Shown here: positions 58,287 through 64,000 of the stretch, piece by piece | Numbering within the stretch: position 1 is the first letter of the stretch | Layout of the letters: each line of letters opens with the position of its first letter | Assembly (NCBI GenBank): GCA_963844405.1 | Contig: CAWJNZ010000002.1 | Location: 13,317-77,316, forward strand | Length of the DNA stretch: 64,000 nt | Source: DASSUW01 sp963844405 | GTDB taxonomy: Bacteria > Actinomycetota > Thermoleophilia > Solirubrobacterales > Solirubrobacteraceae | Direction of reading: 5' to 3' | Made by a program: the position numbers and the translations under genes | Notes under the pieces: model-generated | What the model saw: the letters and a program-made list of their open reading frames with translations, nothing else | The model's database searches: none | What the model was told of the DNA's origin: nothing

Positions 58287-58889
58287 TCAGAGCTCTTTGA
58301 GCCCGAGCAGGTGGAACGCGGCCTTCGGCCGGCGGTAGGTGATTGGCTCCGTCGCCTGCGCGAGCCGGCTCCAGAGCCGGGCCGGCCGCCAGCGCGGCGT
58401 TCCCTGCTCGCCGCGGAGCACGCGCAGGCCGTTGATCCCGCGGACCTGGTAGCCGAGCGCGTGCAGCTCGGCGGGCGTCCAGCCGGAGCGATGCGCCTGG
58501 AGCGGGTTGTCGTCGTACTCCTCCTGCGGCACGAAGCCGTTCGGCGTGAGCACGACGACGCGGCGGCGGGCCACCTGCTCCATCTGGCCGAGCAGCCGGC
58601 GGCCGTCCTCGACCGACAGGTGCTCGAGCAGGTCGAAGGCGACCACGGCGTCGAACGAGTCGGCGCCGAACTCGTCCGCGATCCTCATGACGTCGAGGCG
58701 CCGGTAGTCGTCATGCCGGCCGGCGGCCCGGCTCGCCTCCAGCGACGGCTCGTGCAGGTCGACGCCGACCATGTACGACGGCCGCCGCTCGAAGCGGCTG
58801 ACCGGCGAGTTGCTGCCACACCCGACGTCGAGGAGCGAGTCGGCGCCGTCGACGGCCCGCTCGAGGTGCTGCAGGTAGGTCAGCCGCAT
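58287..58889 (-). CDS. Class I SAM-dependent methyltransferase
   Basis: A 200-residue methyltransferase: motif I SLLDVGCGSNSPVSRF, acidic loop MVGVDLHEPSLEAS, DAVVAFDLLEHLSVEDG and VVVLTPNGFVPQEEYDDNP. The last part (LQAHRSGWTPAELHALGYQVRGI) is typical of methyltransferases in polysaccharide loci. It converges with the glycosyltransferase gene with 6 bp between stops. The substrate is unknown. Confidence 0.9.
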   Translation of the reverse strand: MRLTYLQHLERAVDGADSLLDVGCGSNSPVSRFERRPSYMVGVDLHEPSLEASRAAGRHDDYRRLDVMRIADEFGADSFDAVVAFDLLEHLSVEDGRRLLGQMEQVARRRVVVLTPNGFVPQEEYDDNPLQAHRSGWTPAELHALGYQVRGINGLRVLRGEQGTPRWRPARLWSRLAQATEPITYRRPKAAFHLLGLKEL

Positions 58890-58904
58890 GAACGGCGCCG
58901 AACC

Positions 58905-60518
58905 TTAGCCAACGGCGGCGCAGCGAGCCCAGGCTCCGGCCTTGCGCTGCGCGGCGCGCCGCTGCGCGGTGGCGTAGCGGTCGTGCCGCGCCAGGCGGCC
59001 CGAGCCCGCGGCCACGCGCGCCCAGCCGCCGCGGATGAGCAGCAGGCCGAGGTCGCGGCGGGAGCGCGACACGTACGCGCGCCGGCGTCCGCGCCGGTCT
59101 CGCGCCGAGACGGCCGGATCGGACACGAGCGCCACGGAGAAGCCGGGCGAGGCCAGCGCGCGCAGGCGCGCCGCGGCGCCCTTCCGGCCGCAGCGGGGCG
59201 GCCGCAGCCCGAGGAGGCGGACCGGGACGCGGCGGCCGCCCTTCAGGCGGACGCGGAGCGTGCGGCCGTCGAGCACCCGCAGGACGCGGACGCGCTGCCT
59301 GCGAGCCCCGGGGCCGGTTCCCCCGGGCGCGGGCGCGGGCATGGTGCCCGGGGCGCCGCCGCCGGCGCCGGCGCCGGCGTCGCGCGTGCCGTGCTCGAAG
59401 GCGCCGGCGTCGGGCGCGCCGTTGCGGGCGTTGCCGGCGGCGTCGGTGGCCGGGTGATCGCTCGGATGCGCGGCGCCGATCGCCGTCGCCCCCGACTTGA
59501 GCCGCCAGTCACCGCCGGCCGGGTCGACGAACTGCGAGAACGCCTGTGGGTCGACGCGGTCGTGGGGCCCGCACGCCTTGGTCGTGAACACGTTGTGGGA
59601 GTAGGTCAGCCCCTTCTGGCAGCCGCCGTCCCAGCCGCCCACGCCGATGTTGCCGACCGCCCGGCCGCTCTGCACCGCCGTGCCGATCGAGATCGGCTGC
59701 TGCCAGACGTTGTTGCGCAGGACCAGGCTGTCGAGCGTGACAAGACTGTGCACGCCCATGGCGTAGTAGGCGGACGCGGCGCCGACGTCGCGCGAGCGCT
59801 CGAAGACGTTGTTCTCGAACACGATGTCGCTCGGGTCCTCGTCGGTCGGCATCCGCGTGATGAGCACGTTGAAGACCGCGCAGTTGCTGAAGCGGCTGTT
59901 GCGGACCGTGAGCCCCTGGACGCTGGCGACGTAGAAGCACTCCATGTGCACGGCGTTGCTGTCGCGCGTGGCGTCGTGCCAGAGGATCCCGTCGTAGGTG
60001 AGCCGCCGGCTGGCCGGCTGCCCGCCGATCATGCTCGCCTTCTCGTTGAAGGCCGGCCCGATGCTCCCGCCCCGCCACAGGAAGTCGCGGGCGTTGTTGA
60101 TCCAGTGCTTGCTCGTGTGCATGTCGTAGAGCTTCACGCGCTCGACCGGATCGCTCGCGTCCTTGGTCTCGACGCTCAGCCAGTCCGCGACCGCCATGCC
60201 GCGAACCACGACGTCGTCCGCGCGCACGGCCAGGCCGGCGAGCCGCACGTCGGCGCCGGGCGCCGCCTTGAACTCGATGTCCGCCCCCGACCGCCCCAGC
60301 GCCGGGATCGCCTCGCTGCCGTAGGAGCCGCCCGCGACCTGCACCACGTCGCCCGGCGAGGCGACCCGATACGCCCGCTCGAACGTCCGGCAGGGCGCGG
60401 ACGCGGTGCACGACCCCGCGTCGGAGCCCGACGGGGACACGTGCAGCGTGGCCGCCTCGGCGGTGGCGATATCGACCAACATCAACGCGCTCACGAGCGC
60501 AAGCAGCAGCATTCGCAT
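58905..60518 (-). CDS. Secreted parallel beta-helix protein with C-terminal SNase-like domain
   Basis: A 537-residue exported protein from ATG 60518: signal peptide MLLLALVSALMLVDIATAEA and a right-handed beta-helix (about 25-370) with repeated N-x-F/V turns (TVRNSRFSNCAVFNVLI, IVFENNVFERSR, LVLRNNVWQQ). A Gly/Ala/Pro linker leads to a staphylococcal-nuclease-like domain (about 405-535): VRVLRVLDGRTLRVRLKGGR, VRLLGLRPPR, and RYATAQ with GAWARC. SNase catalytic DTPE is replaced by RPPR, so it is probably inactive. Beta-helices often act on polysaccharides. Confidence 0.8.
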   Translation of the reverse strand: MRMLLLALVSALMLVDIATAEAATLHVSPSGSDAGSCTASAPCRTFERAYRVASPGDVVQVAGGSYGSEAIPALGRSGADIEFKAAPGADVRLAGLAVRADDVVVRGMAVADWLSVETKDASDPVERVKLYDMHTSKHWINNARDFLWRGGSIGPAFNEKASMIGGQPASRRLTYDGILWHDATRDSNAVHMECFYVASVQGLTVRNSRFSNCAVFNVLITRMPTDEDPSDIVFENNVFERSRDVGAASAYYAMGVHSLVTLDSLVLRNNVWQQPISIGTAVQSGRAVGNIGVGGWDGGCQKGLTYSHNVFTTKACGPHDRVDPQAFSQFVDPAGGDWRLKSGATAIGAAHPSDHPATDAAGNARNGAPDAGAFEHGTRDAGAGAGGGAPGTMPAPAPGGTGPGARRQRVRVLRVLDGRTLRVRLKGGRRVPVRLLGLRPPRCGRKGAAARLRALASPGFSVALVSDPAVSARDRRGRRRAYVSRSRRDLGLLLIRGGWARVAAGSGRLARHDRYATAQRRAAQRKAGAWARCAAVG

Positions 60519-60773
60519 CAGACGAGCCTCTCCCGGTCTTACATCGGCCAGCCCGGGCCTTTCCTGACCGCGGGACTTCAGGGCACCCCTGCCGGCGGCG
60601 CCCGCCAACGCGCGTAGAAGCCGAGGCGCGTCCGTGCCTCGGCGCGGCAACCTATCCGAACCGACCGCCGAGCGCTTCGAGATCGGCTGCCGGCGTCCGA
60701 AGTGCCCGCATCCGGAGGTTCCCTAACCGCATGTCCATTGCCCTCGGCAGCGGCCGCCACTAGGTTCTTGCTC
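60519..60773. other. 255-bp divergent gap between beta-helix and glycosyltransferase genes
   Basis: No gene is supported. It holds a hairpin GCCGAGGC/GCCTCGGC at about 60620-60645. Close before GTG 60774 is a TAGGTT-like -10 at 60762-60767, which would make that mRNA leaderless. A promoter for the minus-strand beta-helix gene must also lie here but is not evident. Confidence 0.4.
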
Positions 60774-61970
60774 GTGAGCAGCCCGCGAGTGGTCTACAGC
60801 TTCCCGCACCGCATCGGGGCGGGGCGGATCTGCGAGATCGCGTGGCAGCAGGTCGCCGGCATCGCCGCGGGCGGTGCCGAGGTCAGGGTGTTCCCCGCGT
60901 CGGTCCACCGGCCGCTGCCGGAGGACGTCGCCGTCGCGCCGACGCTGGCGCGCGGCAAGTACCGGATCCCCTACCGCGCGATCGGCCATATGCGCGCGTT
61001 CCAGCTGCACGATCGGATCGTGGCCCGGCGGCTCCGCAAGCTGGCGGGACAGGTCGACATCGTGCATGCCTGGCCGGTCGGGTCGCTGGAGACGCTGCGC
61101 ACCGCGCGCCGGCTCGGGATCCCGACCGTCCTCGAGCGCCCGAACGCCCACACGCGGTTCGCGTTCGAGGTGGTCGAGAAGGAGTCCGCACGCCTGGGCA
61201 TCGAGCTGCCGCCCGGCCACGAGCACGCCTTCGACCAGGCCGTCCTCGACCGCGAGGAGCTGGAGTACGCCACGGCCGACCGGCTGCTGTGCCCCTCCGC
61301 GTTCGTCGTGCGGACGTTCCTCGACGAGGGCTTCCCGCCGGACAAGCTCGTCCGTCACCAGTACGGCTACGACGCGGACACGTTCTATCCCGGCCCGCGC
61401 GCGGTCGACCACCAGCGCGGGCTCACGGTGCTGTTCGCGGGCCTCGCGGCGGTCAGGAAGGGCCTGCACTTCGCGCTCGAGGCGTGGTTGCGGTCGCCGG
61501 CGTCGCGCGACGGGAAGTTCCTGATCGCGGGCGAGGTGCTGCCGGCCTACGGCGAGCTGCTGGCCGACGCGCTCGCCCACCCCAGCGTCGAGGTCCTCGG
61601 CCAGCGCAGCGACGTCGCCGACCTCATGCGCCGCAGCGACGTCCTGGTGCTGCCGAGCATCGAGGAGGGGTTCGGCCTCGTCTGCGTCGAGGCGATGGCG
61701 ACCGGCTGCGTGCCGCTCGTCTCCGACGCGTGCACCGACGTCTGCCGGCACCTGGAGAACGCGATGGTCCATCCGGTCGGCAGCGTCGCCGACCTCGAGG
61801 AGCACATCACCACGCTCCACGAAGACCGCCAGCTTCTCGGCCGCCTGCGCGAGGGCTGCCTGCGGACGGCGCCGGAGGTGACCTGGTCGGCGGCCGGCCG
61901 GGCCCTGCTGGACGCCTACGAGAGCGTGCTGGGCGAGCGCGAACCGCGCCCCGTCCCGCTTGCGACGTAG
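60774..61970 (+). CDS. GT4-family glycosyltransferase
   Basis: A 398-residue GT-B enzyme from GTG 60774: RVVYSFPHRIGAGRICEIAWQ, VDIVHAWPVGSLETL, PTVLERPNAHT, LLCPSAFVVRTFLDEGF and the typical YGYDADTFYP. The C-terminal VLFAGLAAVRKGLHFALEAW and LPSIEEGFGLVCVEAMATG (E-x7-E donor site) follow. Upstream in-frame ATG 60702 lies before the -10-like box and is less likely. It overlaps the next gene by 11 bp. Confidence 0.9.
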   Translation: MSSPRVVYSFPHRIGAGRICEIAWQQVAGIAAGGAEVRVFPASVHRPLPEDVAVAPTLARGKYRIPYRAIGHMRAFQLHDRIVARRLRKLAGQVDIVHAWPVGSLETLRTARRLGIPTVLERPNAHTRFAFEVVEKESARLGIELPPGHEHAFDQAVLDREELEYATADRLLCPSAFVVRTFLDEGFPPDKLVRHQYGYDADTFYPGPRAVDHQRGLTVLFAGLAAVRKGLHFALEAWLRSPASRDGKFLIAGEVLPAYGELLADALAHPSVEVLGQRSDVADLMRRSDVLVLPSIEEGFGLVCVEAMATGCVPLVSDACTDVCRHLENAMVHPVGSVADLEEHITTLHEDRQLLGRLREGCLRTAPEVTWSAAGRALLDAYESVLGEREPRPVPLAT

Positions 61971-63306
61971 CGTCGCGCTCGTCGCCGCGGTCGCGGCCGT
62001 CGCCACCGGCGCGACGCTGATCGCCCGGCAGGACGGGGCGGATCAGCAGCAGGCGAGCCGCCTCGAGCAGCCGCGCGACGCGAACCTGTGGGTGGCCACG
62101 GACGCCGGCGGGTCGCCGCGACGCTGCGCGACGCCGTGCGGGTTCGACCCCGTGGCCGCCTACGGCTCGATCGACGACGCGTGGGACGCGGCGTCGGACG
62201 GCGACGTCATCGCCGTCACGCCGGGGACCTACGAGGCCGAGACGATCACCGGTGACAAGGCGGCGCCGACGTTCGTGCGCGGCGCCGGCGACGCGACCGT
62301 GCTCGCCGACCTGCAGACGGACGGCGACCACTTCCACTTCCGGGACCTCACGATCGACACGGGCGACACAGGAGGCGCGCTGGGCTGGACGAACACGGCG
62401 AGCGACGTCATCGCCCGCGGCGTGCGCGTCCACGGCGACTACGCCTCCGTCTACTTCTCCTCGTCCGCGAACCGGGTCCACTGGTACGGAGGCGAGCTGG
62501 GCACCCCGCGCCGCGACCCGGCGCCCCGCCACTGCGGGCGCGACCGGCAGCCGCTCGAGATCTCCGGCGCCAGGGACGTGATCGTGGACCGGGTCCGCTT
62601 CGCCCGCCAGGAGAGCTCAGAGAACGGCGAGAACGGGTGCCCCGCCGGCGACAACTTCCACCTCGAGGTCGTCCGGATCGAGAACGCCGCGCGCGGCGTG
62701 ACGATCCGCAACAGCCGGTTCGAGGACGGCCAGGGCGCGAACACGAGCGTCATCTACGTCACCTCCTGGGGCGCCGGCTTCCCCACCGGCGTGCTCATCG
62801 CCGGCAACTACGTCGGCGTGACCGAGGCGACGACCGGGCCGATCCTCATCGGCGGCCAGGACCTCCCACCCGGCTGTCACGACGTGACGGTCGCCTATAA
62901 CTCGTTCCGGCAGGGGCCCGGCTCGTTCTCGGGCTGCGCCGGCTTCGCGAACAACCGCTGGCTCGGCAACGTCGGCTGGCGCCAGGCGTTCGGCCCCTGC
63001 TACGCCGCCCACATCGGCGACGTGTACCAGGACTCCGCGACACAGGCCTGTCCGGGCGACATGGGCGTGCGGTGGATCACCGGCGCCCGCACGCAGATCG
63101 ACCGCCTCGGCCTCGACGAGCACATGCGACCCCAGGCCGGCAGCCCGGTGATCGACGCCGCGGAGGTGCCCGGCGAGGACGACCTCTGCACCGCGCCGCT
63201 CGGCGACCGCGGCGGAGCCGGCGGCCTCGGCGGCATCGACCTCGACGGGCGCCGGCGCGGCGTCGGCGAGGCCTGCGACGCGGGCGCGTACGAGTTCCAC
63301 GGCTGA
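61960..63306 (+). CDS. Secreted parallel beta-helix protein
   Basis: A 448-residue exported protein from TTG 61960: signal-anchor RSVALVAAVAAVATGATLIA, then beta-helix rungs (FHFRDLTIDTGDT, VIARGVRVHGDYASVYF, VIVDRVRFARQESS, VTIRNSRFEDGQG, VTVAYNSFRQGPG) with several Cys (CATPC; CGRDRQ; ENGCPAG). It resembles surface polysaccharide-binding or lyase-like pectate-lyase-fold proteins but lacks the SNase domain of the neighbour. It ends with VIDAAE...GDRGG, the usual beta-helix terminus. Confidence 0.82.
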   Translation: MRRSVALVAAVAAVATGATLIARQDGADQQQASRLEQPRDANLWVATDAGGSPRRCATPCGFDPVAAYGSIDDAWDAASDGDVIAVTPGTYEAETITGDKAAPTFVRGAGDATVLADLQTDGDHFHFRDLTIDTGDTGGALGWTNTASDVIARGVRVHGDYASVYFSSSANRVHWYGGELGTPRRDPAPRHCGRDRQPLEISGARDVIVDRVRFARQESSENGENGCPAGDNFHLEVVRIENAARGVTIRNSRFEDGQGANTSVIYVTSWGAGFPTGVLIAGNYVGVTEATTGPILIGGQDLPPGCHDVTVAYNSFRQGPGSFSGCAGFANNRWLGNVGWRQAFGPCYAAHIGDVYQDSATQACPGDMGVRWITGARTQIDRLGLDEHMRPQAGSPVIDAAEVPGEDDLCTAPLGDRGGAGGLGGIDLDGRRRGVGEACDAGAYEFHG

Positions 63307-63357
63307 GCTAAACCAACGGACGGGGCCATCGGGCGTCCCTGCGCGTAGCTTGGGCCC

Positions 63358-64000
63358 ATGGGTATCGCACAGCAGTTCCGGAACGCGGCCGACGACGGGC
63401 GGACGGACTCCCTCAGCCACCGGCTGCGCGCACGCCGGTTCGAGGAGTCGAGCGTCGCACCGCCCGGCTCGCGCGACCCCTGTCGATCCTCGACGTGGGC
63501 GGGACCACCGAGTACTGGGAGGCCCGCGGGTGGGCCGACCGCCCGGGCGTCGAGATCACGCTCGTCAACCTCACGGGCTCCGAGCAGCGCTACGAGAACC
63601 TGAAGCCGGTCGTGGGTGACGCGACGAACCTCGACTACGAGGACGGCGCCTTCGACCTCGTGTTCAGCACAGCGTGATCGAGCACCTGTTCACGCTCGAG
63701 AACCGCGCGCCATGGCCCAGACGGTGCGGCGGCTCGGCCGCCGTACTGGGTGCAGACGCCGAACTTCTACTTCCCCATCGAGCCGCACTTCCTCGCCCCC
63801 GCGTGGCACTGGCTGCCGGTGAGCGCCCGCGTGGCGATCCTGCGCCGGCGCGCGGTCGGGTGGAACGGCCGCTGCCCCGATCCGGAGCACGCCCGCCGCA
63901 TCGTGAGCGAGCACCGGCTGATGCGGCGCAGCGAGCTCAAGGCGATGTTCCCCGAGGCCACGCTCGTCCCCGAGCGGGTCGCCGGGCTCGTGAAGTCCTG
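63358..64000 (+). pseudogene. SAM-dependent methyltransferase with four 1-base deletions, runs off window
   Basis: From ATG 63358 the frame reads MGIAQQFRNAADDGRTDSL. It then needs four single-base additions (near 63448, 63669, 63705 and 63742) to give one methyltransferase: LSILDVGGTTEYWEARGWAD, VVGDATNLDYEDGAFDLVFSN, SVIEHLFTLENR, MAQTVRRLG, YWVQTPNFYFPIEPHFLAP. Beyond 63745 the frame is clean to the window end. The protein resembles methyltransferases that act on glycans or lipids. Clustered deletions suggest poor sequence quality or a decaying gene. Confidence 0.75.

Overview
The window is very G+C-rich bacterial chromosome, densely packed with ATGA/GTGA/TGATG-coupled genes and many GTG starts. 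The mix of genes points to an aerobic, heterotrophic, high-GC actinobacterium, most likely Thermoleophilia/Solirubrobacterales. That mix is an Rv0474-like XRE regulator, phasin and class III PHA synthase, a stressosome module with an RsbU_N-GAF-PP2C phosphatase, A1- and A2-type oxidases, a c-di-GMP-I riboswitch and many LuxR-type regulators. The taxonomic placement is inference.

Layout. 1-5.4 kb is a storage-granule/acyl-CoA locus: a PhaE-like small subunit, PhaC, GNAT, a small helical protein, an alpha/beta hydrolase, a frameshifted acyl-CoA ligase and a phasin. An Rv0474-like regulator converges on the phasin gene at 5.4-5.8 kb. A motif, AACTGAAYT, recurs in three promoter regions here and is the best candidate for a previously undescribed regulatory circuit. 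6.4-11.7 kb holds tRNA-Pro, a DMT exporter, a c-di-GMP riboswitch ahead of a secreted CAP protein, DUF1015, OsmC, a Nudix hydrolase and small unknowns. 11.7-19.9 kb carries acyl-CoA dehydrogenase, 3-hydroxyacyl-CoA dehydrogenase and a PaaG-like hydratase. These surround a secreted subtilase and an operon of thioredoxin reductase, an LPG-synthase-like flippase and a PAP2 protein.

20-23.5 kb encodes an A1-type cytochrome oxidase (subunits II and I) with heme O synthase. 25-31 kb has an MMPL transporter followed by a complete upstream sigma-B-type cascade (RsbU-like, RsbR, RsbS, RsbT, RsbX-like), but no sigma factor. 31-38 kb is a second, A2-type caa3 oxidase locus with an embedded tandem universal-stress-like protein, 35/36-residue membrane peptides, CtaG and a lipoprotein that fuses cytochrome c to a cupredoxin.

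38-50 kb mixes a glycosyltransferase, a GGDEF/HD-GYP protein, a cold-shock protein and housekeeping genes (HIT, hexapeptide transferase, CCA-adding enzyme, alanine racemase, CBS, NAD(P)HX repair, AcpS). 50-64 kb is an exopolysaccharide/cell-surface locus: histidine kinase, nucleotide-sugar enzymes, LuxR regulators including a degenerate receiver, a polyprenyl glycosylphosphotransferase, glycosyltransferases, methyltransferases and two secreted parallel beta-helix proteins.

Four intergenic gaps hold long nested palindromes, two of which share a terminal repeat. Three genes are disrupted by 1-base indels (acyl-CoA ligase, sugar transferase, last methyltransferase). These may be sequence errors or true decay. 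No CRISPR array, rRNA operon, transposase or prophage was seen.
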